Position numbers and translations under genes: made by a program. From NCBI GenBank assembly GCA_015067765.1, contig SVLV01000002.1, positions 62,001 through 126,000 of the forward strand: a stretch of 64,000 nt of DNA, read 5' to 3'. Position 1 is the first letter of the stretch. The number at the start of each line of letters is the position of its first letter. A model generated the notes under the pieces. The model was not told where the DNA came from, made no database searches, and saw only the letters and a program-made list of their open reading frames with translations. Source of the stretch: Oscillospiraceae bacterium. Its GTDB lineage: Bacteria > Bacillota > Clostridia > Oscillospirales > Oscillospiraceae. Positions 1 to 11,503 of this stretch are shown here, piece after piece.

Positions 1-819
1 GGCCTTCTGCCAGTAGGAATAACCTTCAGAGGAGTCGATGCACAGCACATCGGCACCGGCCTCGATCAGAGCGGGAACACGCTGGGCGTAGTCACGGGAG
101 TTGATGCCGGCACCCACCAAATAACGCTTCTCGGCGTCCTGCAGAGCCAGAGGATGTTCTTTGCGATCGGCATAGTCCTTGCGGAACACGAAATACATCA
201 GGCAGCCGTTGTCGTCCACGATGGGCAGGGTATTCAGTTTGTTGTCCCAGATGATGTTGTTGGCTTCCTTCAGGGTGGTGGAGGCAGGTGCGGTCACCAG
301 CTTCTCCAAAGGAGTCATGAACTCGCGGACGGGAGTGGACAGCTCCATGCGGCTAACACGATAGTCACGGCTGGTGACAATGCCCAGCAGTTTGCCGTTG
401 GGGCTGGCATCTTCAGTGATGGCCACGGTGGAGAAGCCGTTCTTTTCCTTCAGCGCCAGAATATCGGCCAGAGTGTTATCGGGAGTCAGGTTGGAAGCAC
501 TGACCACGAAACCGGCCTTGTGACTCTTAACGCGACGGACCATGGCGGCCTCATCCTCGATAGACTGAGAACCGTAGATGAAGGAGAGACCACCCTCCTT
601 GGCCAGTGCAATGGCCAGCGTATCATTGGAGACGGACTGCATGATAGCGGAGACCATGGGGATATTCAGGCTGATGGGACACTCTTCCTGACCCTTGCGA
701 AATTTTACCAGAGGAGTTTTAAGAGACACGGCATCGGGAATGCAGTGCTCGCTGGTGTAACCGGGGACCAGCAGGTACTCACTAAAAGTGTGAGAGGGCT
801 CGGAATAATAGAAAGCCAT
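1..819 (-). CDS. guaB: IMP dehydrogenase (5' part, runs off window edge)
   Basis: Reverse-strand translation [40 protein letters not shown]...[15 protein letters not shown]... with CBS-like stretch; ATG at 819, RBS aaggagg just upstream; 15 nt after purL stop. Confidence 0.9.
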   Translation of the reverse strand, partial: MAFYYSEPSHTFSEYLLVPGYTSEHCIPDAVSLKTPLVKFRKGQEECPISLNIPMVSAIMQSVSNDTLAIALAKEGGLSFIYGSQSIEDEAAMVRRVKSHKAGFVVSASNLTPDNTLADILALKEKNGFSTVAITEDASPNGKLLGIVTSRDYRVSRMELSTPVREFMTPLEKLVTAPASTTLKEANNIIWDNKLNTLPIVDDNGCLMYFVFRKDYADRKEHPLALQDAEKRYLVGAGINSRDYAQRVPALIEAGADVLCIDSSEGYSYWQKA

Positions 820-833
820 AGGATGATTCCTCC

Positions 834-3800
834 TTACTTAAAATACTTAACAGCGGAAGTGAACAGATGCATATCGTACTGATCGGGTACATTGCGATAC
901 AGAGCGGGGCCGATGCGCTCACTATGACCCATCTTGCCCAGCACGCGGCCATCGGGGGAGAGAATGCCTTCAATGGCGCAGATGGAGCCGTTGGGGTTGT
1001 AAGCAGTATCCATGGAGGGCTGACCGGCCAGGTCCACATACTGGGTAGCGATCTGACCGTTCTTGGCCAGCTGCTCCACCAGTTCAGGGGAGGCCAGGAA
1101 GCGTCCCTCACCATGGGAGATCGGCACGGTATAGATCTGACCAACCTCCACGCCGGAGAGCCAGGGGGACTTGGTGGAGCAGATCCGGGTGCGTACCAGC
1201 TTGGACTGGTGGCGGCCGATGGTGTTATAAGTCAGAGTGGGGCAGGTATCGTCCATATCCAGAATCTTGCCGTAGGGAACCAGGCCCAGCTTGATCAGCG
1301 CCTGGAAACCGTTGCAGATACCCAGCATCAGGCCGTCGCGCTGCTCCAGCAGAGCGGTGACCTGCTCCTTCACGGAGGGATTGCGGAAGAATGCGGTGAT
1401 AAACTTGGCAGAGCCATCGGGCTCGTCACCGCCGGAGAAACCGCCGGGGATGACCACCATCTGCGCGGTCTCCAGTGCCTTGGCAAAATCTTCTACGCTG
1501 CGGGATACATCGTCAGCAGTCAGGTTGCGGATCACCTTGATTTCAGCATCGGCACCGGCCAGCATCAGGGCGCGCTGGGTATCGTACTCGCAGTTGGTGC
1601 CGGGGAAGACAGGGATCAGCGCCTTGGGACGGGCCACCTTCACGGCAGGTGCTGCGGGAGTGAACTCTGCGGTGTAAGCGAATGCGGGGGCATCCTTGGT
1701 GGGAGCCACGGCCTTGGTGGGATAGATATCCTCCAGAACGGCATCGTTGATATCGCGCAGCTCCAGCAGGCAGACCTTGTCCTCGCCCAGAGCGATAACG
1801 GGCTCTGCGGTGGTGGTACCCAGTACGGGCAGACCGGCCACAGACTCGGTCAGTTCGGCCACCAGAGCACCGGGCATGGGGGAGTACCAGTCGAAAGCAT
1901 TCTCGGCAGCGGAGAAGCCGATCTCATTACCGAAGGACATCTTCATGACGGCCTCGGCCAGCCCCTGCTCCACAGCCCAGGCAGCGGCAACCTTGCCCTG
2001 CTGTGCCAGTGCGTGGAACTGTTCCCAGGCGGCCTTCTGTGCCTCAGGCGTCTCACCGTAGAACAGGCAAACGGGATGATCGGCCTGCTTGAATTCACAG
2101 GTCAGCACATCGCTGGCCAGTGCGGGAGCCACGGCGAAGGAGATGAGGGTGGGGGGGACATCCTTATCCAGGAAGGAGCCAGACATGGAGTCTTTACCAC
2201 CGATGGCAGCGGCGCCCAGCTCCAGCTGTGCATCCAGTGCACCCAGCAGAGCGGCGAAGGGCTTGCCCCAGCGCAGGGACTCGTTGCGCAGCTTCTCAAA
2301 GAACTCCTGCAGAGACAGGTATGCCTTCTTATAATCTGCACCGGCAGCCACGATCTTGGCCACAGAGGTGTAGATGGAGCTATGTGCGCCGGTATAGGGA
2401 TCGGCGGACATCTGCTCGGGATCGAAACCCCAAGCCATGATGCTGCCCTGCTGCGTGGCCTGACCGGGCAGAACCGGGAGCAGAGCGGCCATTGCCTGAG
2501 CGGGGGTGGTCTGGGTGCGGCCGCCGAAAGGCATCAGCAGACTGCCGGCACCGATGGAACCGTCGAAACGTTCCACCAGACCGCGGCGGCTGGCGCTGGC
2601 CAGATTACCGGCCATCTCGCGCAGAGAGGCGGGGCGGGTGGGAAGTTCCTTCTTATTTTCGGGAACGGCAACGGTAGCATGCTTGGCAGCACCGTTGGTA
2701 TCCAGGAATGCGCGGGAGAGGTTGGTGATGGTCTGGCCCTTCCAGTGCATCACCATGCGGGGAGACTCGGTGACCACGGCCACACGGTAGGCCTCCAGGT
2801 TTTCGGCCTGCGCAGCGGAGATGAAGGCGGCTTCATCCTCAGCAGCAACTACAACGGCCATGCGCTCCTGAGATTCGGAGATGGCCAGCTCCGTGCCGTC
2901 CAGACCCTCGTACTTCTTGCGTACGGCGTCCAACTCGATCTCCAGACCGGCAGCCAACTCACCGATGGCAACGGAAACACCACCGGCACCGAAGTCGTTG
3001 CAGCGCTTGATGAGACGGGTCACATCGCCGTTGCGGAACAGGCGCTGCAGCTTGCGCTCCTCGGGAGCGTTACCCTTCTGCACCTCACTGGCCATGGTGG
3101 TCAAGGACTTGAGGTTGTGGCTCTTGGAGGAGCCGGTGGCACCACCGATACCGTCACGGCCGGTGCGGCCGCCCAGCAGGATCACCACATCGCCGGGTGC
3201 CGGACGCTCACGGCGCACATTGGCAGCAGGAGCGGCAGCCACAACTGCGCCGCACTCCAGGCGCTTGGCGATGTAGCCCTCGTGGTAGACCTCGGCCACA
3301 TGACCGGTGGCCAGACCGATCTGGTTGCCGTAGGAGGAGTAACCTGCAGCGGCGGTCTGTGCCAGCTTACGCTGAGGCAGCTTGCCGGGCAGGGTATCTG
3401 CCAGAGCCTTGCGGGGATCGCCGCCGCCGGTGACGCGCATGGCCTGATGAACATAGGCGCGGCCGGACAGAGGATCGCGGATGCAGCCGCCGATACAGGT
3501 GGCAGCTCCGCCGAAAGGCTCGATCTCCGTGGGATGGTTGTGGGTCTCGTTCTTGAACATCAGCAGCCAGTCCTGTGCCTCGTCATTGACTTCGGCGGTC
3601 ACATGGATGGAGCAGGCATTGATTTCCTCGGACTCATCCAGCTCAGGCAGCATACCGCGCTTTTTCAGCACCTTGGTGCCGATGGTGGCGATGTCCATTA
3701 GAGTCTGAGGCCGCTTGGCAGCCTTCTCCTCACCGTAGACCTCCACGCGGGCAGCCAGATAACGCTGGTAGGCCTCAGCCACCTGAGCGGACTGGATGTC

Positions 3801-4508
3801 AGTGGAATCGATATGGGTGGAGAAGGTGGTGTGACGGCAATGGTCAGACCAGTAAGTATCCACCACACGGACCTCGGTGATGGTGGGGTCGCGCTTCTCT
3901 TCATCGCGGAAATAGGCCTGCAGGAACTTCAGATCATCCAGGTCCATGGCCAGACCCAGCTGATCCAGCAGATCGGCCAGACCGGCCTCGTCCAAGCCGA
4001 TGAAGCCCTCCACTGTCTGCACGGAATCCGGCTGGTGATAGGGGATCACCAGAGTCTCGGGCAGTTCCAGTGCAGCCTCACGGCTCTCCACGGGGTTGAT
4101 TACATGATGCTTGATGGCGGCAATGTCCTCCTCGGACAGAGTACCGTACAGAGCATAGACCTTAGCGGAGCAGATCAGGGGACGCTCACCCTGGCTCAGC
4201 ATCTGGATGCACTGGGCGGCGGAGTCGGCGCGCTGATCAAACTGACCGGGCAGGGGTTCCACGGCAAATACAGCAGCAGCACCCTCTGCATCGATCTCAT
4301 CGCTGACCAGATCAATCTGGGGCTCGGAGAACACCGTGCCCTTGGCATAGTCAAAGAGAGCGGCATCAATGCCCTCGGCATCGTAGCGATTCCAGAGGCG
4401 AATATCCTCCAGCTGCTGCAGACCGAGGAAGGAGCGGCAGTCCGCCAGCAGGCTGGCGGCTTCGGGAGCAAGTCCCGGCTTTTTCGTTACATATACCCGA
4501 TAAACCAT
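834..4508 (-). CDS. purL: Phosphoribosylformylglycinamidine synthase, single-chain (synthetase + glutaminase)
   Basis: 1224 aa; [54 protein letters not shown] motifs. Confidence 0.95.
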   Translation of the reverse strand: MVYRVYVTKKPGLAPEAASLLADCRSFLGLQQLEDIRLWNRYDAEGIDAALFDYAKGTVFSEPQIDLVSDEIDAEGAAAVFAVEPLPGQFDQRADSAAQCIQMLSQGERPLICSAKVYALYGTLSEEDIAAIKHHVINPVESREAALELPETLVIPYHQPDSVQTVEGFIGLDEAGLADLLDQLGLAMDLDDLKFLQAYFRDEEKRDPTITEVRVVDTYWSDHCRHTTFSTHIDSTDIQSAQVAEAYQRYLAARVEVYGEEKAAKRPQTLMDIATIGTKVLKKRGMLPELDESEEINACSIHVTAEVNDEAQDWLLMFKNETHNHPTEIEPFGGAATCIGGCIRDPLSGRAYVHQAMRVTGGGDPRKALADTLPGKLPQRKLAQTAAAGYSSYGNQIGLATGHVAEVYHEGYIAKRLECGAVVAAAPAANVRRERPAPGDVVILLGGRTGRDGIGGATGSSKSHNLKSLTTMASEVQKGNAPEERKLQRLFRNGDVTRLIKRCNDFGAGGVSVAIGELAAGLEIELDAVRKKYEGLDGTELAISESQERMAVVVAAEDEAAFISAAQAENLEAYRVAVVTESPRMVMHWKGQTITNLSRAFLDTNGAAKHATVAVPENKKELPTRPASLREMAGNLASASRRGLVERFDGSIGAGSLLMPFGGRTQTTPAQAMAALLPVLPGQATQQGSIMAWGFDPEQMSADPYTGAHSSIYTSVAKIVAAGADYKKAYLSLQEFFEKLRNESLRWGKPFAALLGALDAQLELGAAAIGGKDSMSGSFLDKDVPPTLISFAVAPALASDVLTCEFKQADHPVCLFYGETPEAQKAAWEQFHALAQQGKVAAAWAVEQGLAEAVMKMSFGNEIGFSAAENAFDWYSPMPGALVAELTESVAGLPVLGTTTAEPVIALGEDKVCLLELRDINDAVLEDIYPTKAVAPTKDAPAFAYTAEFTPAAPAVKVARPKALIPVFPGTNCEYDTQRALMLAGADAEIKVIRNLTADDVSRSVEDFAKALETAQMVVIPGGFSGGDEPDGSAKFITAFFRNPSVKEQVTALLEQRDGLMLGICNGFQALIKLGLVPYGKILDMDDTCPTLTYNTIGRHQSKLVRTRICSTKSPWLSGVEVGQIYTVPISHGEGRFLASPELVEQLAKNGQIATQYVDLAGQPSMDTAYNPNGSICAIEGILSPDGRVLGKMGHSERIGPALYRNVPDQYDMHLFTSAVKYFK

Positions 4509-5785
4509 TATTTCTTTCCCTCCAGAGCGGCAAGCGCCTTTTTACCAATATCGTCACGACAATATTTGTTATCAAAATGAACCTGTTCCGCCAGCGCATA
4601 AGCCTCGCGGATCGCATCCGGCAGAGTTGCTGCGGTGGCGGTAACACCCAGCACGCGGCCGCCGGAGGTCAGCAGCTGACCATCCTTGCTGACGGCACCG
4701 GCCACATAGGTGCAGGCAGCGGCCGCTTCACTCATGGTGATGGGATAGCCCTTCTCATAGGAGAGGGGATAGCCATTGGAGGCCAGCACCACACAGCAGG
4801 CGGAATCGTCGGAGAATTCCACAGGAGTCTCGGCCAGGGTGCCGTTGGTGGTGGCCTGCATGATCTGCAGCAGATCGCTCTTGAGAAGCGGCAGGACCAC
4901 CTGCGTCTCCGGATCGCCGAAGCGGCAGTTATACTCAATGACCTTGGGGCCATCAGGCGTCAGCATCAGGCCGAAATAGAGGCAGCCGCGGAAGGGACGA
5001 CCCTCCTGCGCCATGGCATCGATGGTGGGACGGAAGATAGTGTCCATACAGATCTGAGCGATCTCATCCGTGTAGTAGGGGTTGGGAGCGATGGTGCCCA
5101 TACCGCCGGTATTGGGGCCCACATCACCGCTGCCTACGCGCTTGTGGTCCATGGAGGATACCATAGGAACCACCGTCTTGCCGTCGGTGAAGCTGAGCAC
5201 AGAGACCTCGGGGCCGGTGAGAAACTCCTCAATGACCACGCAATTACCGGAATCACCGAAGATCTTATCCTCCATCATGGAGCGGACAGCCTCCTTGGCT
5301 TCTTCCAGCGTCTGGGCAATGATCACACCCTTACCCAGAGCAAGACCATCGGCCTTCACCACCACAGGGATGGAGCAGGTATCCAGATAGGCGTGTGCCT
5401 TCTCCAGCTCCGTAAAGGTCTCATAACGGGCGGTAGGGATGTTATACTTCTTCATCAGGTCCTTGGAGAAGGCCTTGCTGCTTTCGATGACAGCAGCCTT
5501 GGCGTCCGGACCGAAACAGGGGATACCGGCTGCAGTCAGCGCATCGACAGCGCCCAGAGCCAGAGGATCGTCGGGAGCGACGATAGCATAATCCACCTGA
5601 TGGGCCAGTGCAAATTCCACCTGTGCGGAAATGTCCTTGGCACCGATAGAGGGCACACAGACGGCATCGGCAGCAATGCCGCCATTGCCGGGCAAAGCAT
5701 AGATCTGTGCATCGGGATGATGCTTGCGCAGCGCCTTGATGATGGCGTGCTCGCGGCCTCCGCCGCCAATTACAAGAAGGTTCAT
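4508..5785 (-). CDS. purD: Phosphoribosylamine-glycine ligase
   Basis: MNLLVIGGGGREHAIIKAL...ATP-grasp, GPNTGGMG, CRFGDPETQ. Confidence 0.96.
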   Translation of the reverse strand: MNLLVIGGGGREHAIIKALRKHHPDAQIYALPGNGGIAADAVCVPSIGAKDISAQVEFALAHQVDYAIVAPDDPLALGAVDALTAAGIPCFGPDAKAAVIESSKAFSKDLMKKYNIPTARYETFTELEKAHAYLDTCSIPVVVKADGLALGKGVIIAQTLEEAKEAVRSMMEDKIFGDSGNCVVIEEFLTGPEVSVLSFTDGKTVVPMVSSMDHKRVGSGDVGPNTGGMGTIAPNPYYTDEIAQICMDTIFRPTIDAMAQEGRPFRGCLYFGLMLTPDGPKVIEYNCRFGDPETQVVLPLLKSDLLQIMQATTNGTLAETPVEFSDDSACCVVLASNGYPLSYEKGYPITMSEAAAACTYVAGAVSKDGQLLTSGGRVLGVTATAATLPDAIREAYALAEQVHFDNKYCRDDIGKKALAALEGKK

Positions 5786-5816
5786 AGCAGATCTCCTATA
5801 TATTTATGTACCAAAA

Positions 5817-5839
5817 GAAGAGGGACAGAGTCCCTCTTC
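5817..5839 (-). terminator. Intra-operon hairpin between the AICARFT gene and purD (possible attenuator/terminator)
   Basis: Perfect 10-bp stem GAAGAGGGAC/GTCCCTCTTC with 3-nt loop; only 4 U follow on the minus strand. Confidence 0.45.
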
Positions 5840-5845
5840 AGTTTT

Positions 5846-7024
5846 TTAGTGGTGGAACAACCGCATACCGGTGAAGCACATCACCATGCCATACTTATCG
5901 GCAGTGGAGATGACATGATCATCGCGGATGGATCCGCCGGGCTCGGCGATATACTGCACGCCGGACTTGCGGGCGCGTTCTACATTGTCACCGAAGGGGA
6001 AGAAGGCATCAGAACCAACCACCACACCGGACTGGGTGGCGATCCATGCTTTCTTTTCTTCGGCGGTCAGCACTTCGGGCTTGACCTTAAAGGTGTTCTG
6101 CCATACGCCTTCTGCCAGCACATCCTCATACTCATCGGAGGTATAGATGTCGATGGCATTGTCGCGATCGGCGCGGCGGATATTGTCTACGAACTGCAGA
6201 CCCAGTACTTTGGGATGCTGACGCAGATACCAGTTGTCGGCCTTCTGACCGGCCAGACGGGTGCAGTGGATGCGGCTCTGCTGCCCGGCGCCAACACCGA
6301 TGGCCTGACCGTCCTTCACATAGCAGACGGAGTTGGACTGGGTATACTTCAGGGTAATGAGAGCCACGATCATATCGATCTTGGCCTGCTGAGGCAGCTC
6401 TTTCTCCTGGGTCACAATGTTGCTCAGCAGGGACTCGTCGATTTTGAAATCGTTATGACCCTGCTCAAAGGTGATACCAAACACATCCTTGCACTCCTGT
6501 GCAGGAGCTTCATAGCAGGGATCGATCTTGATCACATTGTAACCGCCCTTTTTCTTGCTCTTCAGAATTTCCAGGGCTTCATCGGTATAGCCGGGGGCAA
6601 TGATACCGTCAGACACCTCATCCTTCAGATAACGGGCAGTGTCACCATCACAGATGTCGGACAGAGCGGCCCAGTCACCGTAGGAGCACAGACGGTCTGC
6701 ACCGCGTGCGCGGATATAGGCGCAGGCGATGGGGGAGAGTTCCTTCTCCTGATCCACAAAGTAGATCTTCTTGTCCGTCTCACTCAGGGGCAGGCCCACT
6801 GCGGCACCTGCGGGAGAGACATGCTTGAAGCTGGCGGCGGCGGGCAGGCCGGTGGCCTCCTTCAGCTCCTTGACCAGCTGCCAGGAGTTGAAGGCGTCCA
6901 GCAGATTGATATAACCGGGCCGGCCATTGAGCACCTCAAAGGGCAGATCGGAACCGTCCTTGCAGTAGACACTGGCAGGCTTCTGGTTGGGATTACAGCC
7001 GTATTTCAATTCCAAATGTGTCAT
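5846..7024 (-). CDS. purH: Stand-alone AICAR formyltransferase (PurH C-terminal-type domain only)
   Basis: MTHLELKYGCNPNQKPA...SFKHVSPAGAAVG...; no N-terminal MGS-like IMP cyclohydrolase domain. Confidence 0.9.
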   Translation of the reverse strand: MTHLELKYGCNPNQKPASVYCKDGSDLPFEVLNGRPGYINLLDAFNSWQLVKELKEATGLPAAASFKHVSPAGAAVGLPLSETDKKIYFVDQEKELSPIACAYIRARGADRLCSYGDWAALSDICDGDTARYLKDEVSDGIIAPGYTDEALEILKSKKKGGYNVIKIDPCYEAPAQECKDVFGITFEQGHNDFKIDESLLSNIVTQEKELPQQAKIDMIVALITLKYTQSNSVCYVKDGQAIGVGAGQQSRIHCTRLAGQKADNWYLRQHPKVLGLQFVDNIRRADRDNAIDIYTSDEYEDVLAEGVWQNTFKVKPEVLTAEEKKAWIATQSGVVVGSDAFFPFGDNVERARKSGVQYIAEPGGSIRDDHVISTADKYGMVMCFTGMRLFHH

Positions 7025-7028
7025 ATTA

Positions 7029-7661
7029 TCAATCTCCCAAATTCTTGTTAAACAGCGTTACCTGACCCTGTACATTGGCGTACAGGGAGACCTTGTTGTC
7101 ACCGTTCAAAGCGGCCCAGACCTCATCGGGCTCGGGCATGCTGACGGCTACCGGCTCACCAGCGAAGGTGGGCAGAGGAGTTCCATCACCCTGATAGGTG
7201 CTGATGAAATAACCCATTCCCTCATCGCAGCCCTCATAGCAGAAGAACTCACGCAGGCAGCGGCCGTCCTTATGCTTCAGGATGGACATCTCAAAGCTGC
7301 CATCGGAATGAATGAGGGCGGAGATGCGGGGCGTCCAGTTGGGCTCGTCCGGCTCGTAGGCACGGGTCATCAATGCGGCCCGGAAATCGCCGTGATCGCG
7401 GATGGTATCGGTCTGGTCGCCGTTGGTAACGATCAGATCATCCCCCATCTTGCGGACGGGATGATAGATGATCAGGGAGGGGTCCTGCAGCTTGGCGGGG
7501 TCATGGGCCTCGGTACGGATACCGTCTTCCGTGGGAACGAACACGCGGTTGCGGCTGTTCTCGCTGCGGCCCATAATGAAATAATAAACACGGTCCTTGC
7601 CCACCACGATGCCGCGGCCGGGATAGGAAGTATTTTTCAGAAGAGTCAGAAGATCAGTCAT
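7029..7661 (-). CDS. IMP cyclohydrolase, archaeal PurO-like family
   Basis: SYPGRGIVVGKD...VTNGDQTDTIRDHGDFRAALMTRAYEPDEPNWTPRISALI resembles PurO; lies between the AICARFT gene and purN. Confidence 0.8.
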   Translation of the reverse strand: MTDLLTLLKNTSYPGRGIVVGKDRVYYFIMGRSENSRNRVFVPTEDGIRTEAHDPAKLQDPSLIIYHPVRKMGDDLIVTNGDQTDTIRDHGDFRAALMTRAYEPDEPNWTPRISALIHSDGSFEMSILKHKDGRCLREFFCYEGCDEGMGYFISTYQGDGTPLPTFAGEPVAVSMPEPDEVWAALNGDNKVSLYANVQGQVTLFNKNLGD

Positions 7662-8277
7662 GGTTTTGCTCCTTTTCCTTCAGAATATTGGCGCTGACCT
7701 GCTGTGCGGCCTGAGGGAGCAGCAGCCATTCGGCTTGCTGCATGACACGCAGCTGCAGCGTTTCGGGCGTATCATCGGGCTGGATCTCCACTGCCTTCTG
7801 CAGCAGGATCCGACCGCCATCGGGGATCTCGTTGACAAAATGTACCGTAGCACCGGTGACTTTGACACCCTTTTCCAGTGCGGCCTCATGGACTTTCAGA
7901 CCATACATGCCTTTTCCACAGAAGGAGGGGATCAAAGAGGGGTGCACATTGAGGATCCGCTCCGGCCAACGGGAGGTAAAGCCCTCACTGAGGATACTCA
8001 TAAAGCCGGCCAGAATGATCAAATCAATGTGATACTCCTCCAGCAGGGCCTGGATCCCGGCCTCAAAGGCGGTTTGAGAACCGGTTTCTTTCCGGGAGAC
8101 CACATGGCCGGGGACGCCGGCATTGGCGGCCCGCTGCAGTGCATAGGCACCGGGCTGGGAAGAGATGACCAGGGAGATCTTGCCGCTGGTGAGCTTTCCT
8201 GCGGCCTGAGCATCCAGCAGGGCCTGCAGATTGGTGCCGCCGCCAGAGACAAACACAGCGATATTGACACAGTTCAT
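7654..8277 (-). CDS. purN: Phosphoribosylglycinamide formyltransferase
   Basis: MNCVNIAVFVSGGGTNLQALLDAQ..., ILAGFMSILS, NVHPSLIPSFCGKGMYG; track ORF extends to 8307 but ATG at 8277 is preferred. Confidence 0.94.
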   Translation of the reverse strand: MNCVNIAVFVSGGGTNLQALLDAQAAGKLTSGKISLVISSQPGAYALQRAANAGVPGHVVSRKETGSQTAFEAGIQALLEEYHIDLIILAGFMSILSEGFTSRWPERILNVHPSLIPSFCGKGMYGLKVHEAALEKGVKVTGATVHFVNEIPDGGRILLQKAVEIQPDDTPETLQLRVMQQAEWLLLPQAAQQVSANILKEKEQNHD

Positions 8278-8303
8278 GTACGATCCTCCTGTTTCCATCA
8301 GGA

Positions 8304-9341
8304 TCAATACAACTCGATCTTCTCGCTGCCTTCAACGATCTCACCGATCACATAGGCATCACAGCCATTGGCCTGGAAGGAGGCGATGGCCTTCTCAGCC
8401 GTCTCGGCGCTGACCACGACGGCCATGCCCACACCCATGTTATAGGTGTTGAACATATCACGCTCGGAGATGCCGCCTTTTTCCTGCAGCAGCTTGAAGA
8501 TGGCAGGAATACGGATGTTGTCCTTCTTGATTTTGGCACAGAGGCCGTCGGGCATCACGCGGGGCACATTCTCATAGAAGCCGCCGCCGGTAATGTGGCT
8601 GATGCCGTGGATCTCGGAGACCTCCAGAGCAGCCAGCACAGGCTTGACATAGATAATGGTGGGAGTCAGCAGAGCCTCGCCCAGAGTTTTGCCCAGCTGG
8701 GGATAGAACTCGTTGAGATCGCAGTTCTCCACATCGAAGACCTTGCGGACCAGAGAATATCCGTTGGAATGGAAACCGGAGGAGGGCAGGGCCAACACCA
8801 CATCACCGGCCTTCATCTGATTCTGGTCGATGATCTTGGACTTGTCCACAATACCCACAGAGAAACCGGCCAGATCATAGTCCTCGGCAGTCATGGTGCC
8901 GGGATGCTCTGCAGTCTCACCGCCGATCAGAGCGCAGCCGGCCTGCACGCAGCCTTCTGCGACACCGGAGACCAGCGTAGCCACTTTCTCGGGCTCATTC
9001 TTGCCAATGGCAATATAGTCCAGGAAAAACAGGGGCTTTGCACCGCAGCAGACGATGTCGTTAACACACATGGCTACACAGTCGATACCCACTGTGTCAT
9101 GGCGATCCATCAGCTGGGCGATGCGCTGCTTGGTGCCGACACCATCGGTGCCGGAGATCAGCACAGGCTCCTTCATACCGGTCAGATCGGGGGCAAACAG
9201 GCCGCCGAAACCGCCCAGATCGGAGACAACACCGGGGATCATGGTACGGGCCACATGCTTCTTCATCAGCTTGACGCCCTCATAGCCGGCCTCGATATTG
9301 ACACCTGCAGCTGCGTAGGCAGCGGAATGCGAATTATTCAT
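8304..9341 (-). CDS. purM: Phosphoribosylformylglycinamidine cyclo-ligase
   Basis: MNNSHSAAYAAAGVNIEAGYE...GTDGVGTKQRIAQ, GGETAEHPG. Confidence 0.96.
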   Translation of the reverse strand: MNNSHSAAYAAAGVNIEAGYEGVKLMKKHVARTMIPGVVSDLGGFGGLFAPDLTGMKEPVLISGTDGVGTKQRIAQLMDRHDTVGIDCVAMCVNDIVCCGAKPLFFLDYIAIGKNEPEKVATLVSGVAEGCVQAGCALIGGETAEHPGTMTAEDYDLAGFSVGIVDKSKIIDQNQMKAGDVVLALPSSGFHSNGYSLVRKVFDVENCDLNEFYPQLGKTLGEALLTPTIIYVKPVLAALEVSEIHGISHITGGGFYENVPRVMPDGLCAKIKKDNIRIPAIFKLLQEKGGISERDMFNTYNMGVGMAVVVSAETAEKAIASFQANGCDAYVIGEIVEGSEKIELY

Positions 9342-9347
9342 AATAAA

Positions 9348-10772
9348 TTATTCCTTTCCGGTCCAGCAGTAGGTGCAGACCTTATCACGATCGATACCAA
9401 TGGACTCCAGAAGTCCCTCCAGAGACTGATAGCCCAGAGAGTCGAAGCCCAGTTTTTTGCAGATGCTCTTGAGCAGGCACTGGCCGCGCTCGGTAGAACT
9501 GTCGGCATATTCCTCAATATGCTTTTGCCCTTCGTCACCCTCCAACTCCTGAATGGTGCGCCGTGCCAGAAGATCCATATCGGAATTACCGCGGGAGAAA
9601 TTCAGGTACTTGCAGCTATACATGATGGGCGGGCAGGCAGAACGCATATGCACTTCCTTGGCACCGGATTCATAGAGGAATTCCACCGTCTCCTGCAGCT
9701 GCGTACCACGGACGATAGAGTCATCCACAAACAGCAGCTTTTTGCCCTGGATCAGTTCGGGAACAGGGATCTGCTTCATTTTAGCCACCTGATTGCGCAC
9801 CTGCTGATTGGCGGGTGTGAAAGAACGGGGCCAGGTAGGGGTATACTTGACAAAGGGGCGTGCAAAGTCTTTGTCACATTCATTGGCATAGCCGATGGCG
9901 TGGGGAACGCCGGAATCGGGGACGCCGGCCACATAGTCCACATCGGGCATGGTACCCCGCTCCCGCTCATTCCGGGCCATAATGTGACCGTTGCGATAAC
10001 GCATCACTTCCACATTAACGCCCTCATAGTTGGAGTTAGGGTAGCCGTAATAGGTCCACAGGAAACCGCAGATCTTCATATCCTTGCCGGCCGGGGAGAT
10101 GGTCTCATAGCCGTCACGGGAGATGCGCACGATTTCACGGGGACCCAACTCATAGGCATCATCGTAGTCCAGCTTGTGATAGGCGAAGGACTCGAAGGAA
10201 ACGCAATAGGCATCCTCCCGCTTGCCGATAAGAACAGGCAGGCGGCCCATCTTATCGCGGGCGGCAATGATCTCGTCATTGGCCGTCAGCAACAGGATGG
10301 TCATAGAACCGTCGATCACATCCTGCGCGTGCAGGATGCCGGAAACCAAATCATCCTTCTGGTTGATCAGCGCGGCGGTCAGTTCCGTGGAATTGACCTT
10401 GCCGGAACTCATAGCCATAAACTGATGGCCGTGGTCGGAGTAGTAACGCTCCACCAGTTCCTCGGCATTGTTGATGATGCCGACAGTGGTGATGGCATAC
10501 AGGCCCAGATGGGAACGGACCAGCAGAGGCTGGGGATCACTGTCACTGATGCAGCCGATACCACTGCAGCCGCAGACCTCAGACAAAGAATCCTCAAATT
10601 TGGTGCGGAAGGGAGTGTTTTCAATGTTATGAATCTCCCGCTGGAACCCCCGATTGGTATCGTGAAGTACCATTCCACCTCGGCGGGTGCCGAGGTGGGA
10701 ATGATAGTCAGTACCAAAAAATACATCCAGAGTGATGTCGCGGCTGGATACCGCGCCGAAGAAACCGCCCAT
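9348..10772 (-). CDS. purF: Amidophosphoribosyltransferase family protein; N-terminus MGGFFG lacks the catalytic Cys
   Basis: PRTase motif LLFVDDSIVRGTQL; N-terminal Ntn-amidotransferase-like domain starting [10 protein letters not shown]. Confidence 0.88.
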   Translation of the reverse strand: MGGFFGAVSSRDITLDVFFGTDYHSHLGTRRGGMVLHDTNRGFQREIHNIENTPFRTKFEDSLSEVCGCSGIGCISDSDPQPLLVRSHLGLYAITTVGIINNAEELVERYYSDHGHQFMAMSSGKVNSTELTAALINQKDDLVSGILHAQDVIDGSMTILLLTANDEIIAARDKMGRLPVLIGKREDAYCVSFESFAYHKLDYDDAYELGPREIVRISRDGYETISPAGKDMKICGFLWTYYGYPNSNYEGVNVEVMRYRNGHIMARNERERGTMPDVDYVAGVPDSGVPHAIGYANECDKDFARPFVKYTPTWPRSFTPANQQVRNQVAKMKQIPVPELIQGKKLLFVDDSIVRGTQLQETVEFLYESGAKEVHMRSACPPIMYSCKYLNFSRGNSDMDLLARRTIQELEGDEGQKHIEEYADSSTERGQCLLKSICKKLGFDSLGYQSLEGLLESIGIDRDKVCTYCWTGKE

Positions 10773-11467
10773 TATGCAAAGAACAGACCGTTCAGGGTCA
10801 TGGGATCGATATACTGACCGTCCTTATATACACGCATATTGCCGGAGGCCACTTCATCGATCAGCATGACGCTTCCATCGGGAGCATAGCCGAACTCAAA
10901 CTTGATGTCATACAGTTCCAGACCCTTTTCGGCCAGATCGTCAGCCACGATTTTGGTGATCTGCTGGGTCATAGCCTTCAGATCCTCATACTGCTGCTCG
11001 GTCATCACGCCGATGGCAACCAGAGCATCCTTGGTGATCAGGGGATCACCCTTCTCGTCGTCCTTCAGGGTGGTCTCCACATAGTAGGGCAGAGGGGAGC
11101 CGGACTCAATCAGAGCACCGTAGCGGCGAATGAAGGAACCCACAGCGCGGGTGCGGCAGATGACCTCCAGGCCCTTACCGAACACCTTGGCAGGAAGAAC
11201 TTCCATGGTGGTATTGGCCAGATCGGCAGTGACATAGTGGGTCTTGATGCCGGCGGCATTGATTTTCTCGAAGAAATAGATGGACATACGCAAATTCACA
11301 TCGCCCACACCCTCGATGGTCAGGCCGACAGAGTTTTCGCCGGGATCAAACACGCCGTCCTTGCCGGTGCAGTCATCCTTAAACTTCAGCAGATAGTTGC
11401 CGTTATCCAGTGCAAAGACGTCCTTGGTTTTGCCAGTGTAAACAGGTTTCATTGTGATATCCTCCAT
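10772..11467 (-). CDS. purC: Phosphoribosylaminoimidazole-succinocarboxamide synthase
   Basis: [27 protein letters not shown]...; [18 protein letters not shown]. Confidence 0.95.
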   Translation of the reverse strand: MEDITMKPVYTGKTKDVFALDNGNYLLKFKDDCTGKDGVFDPGENSVGLTIEGVGDVNLRMSIYFFEKINAAGIKTHYVTADLANTTMEVLPAKVFGKGLEVICRTRAVGSFIRRYGALIESGSPLPYYVETTLKDDEKGDPLITKDALVAIGVMTEQQYEDLKAMTQQITKIVADDLAEKGLELYDIKFEFGYAPDGSVMLIDEVASGNMRVYKDGQYIDPMTLNGLFFA

Positions 11468-11503
11468 GTCAAATTAATTGATTTATAAAAATGGTTTGTG
11501 AAC

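Noticed and set aside
867-3701. 944-aa + strand ORF antisense to purL (likewise 154-882, 3813-4580, 4577-7051, 8595-10817)
   Set aside because: Exact antisense of clearly conserved purine genes; His/Gly/Gln-rich low-complexity composition typical of codon-bias shadow ORFs; no RBS or domain signature
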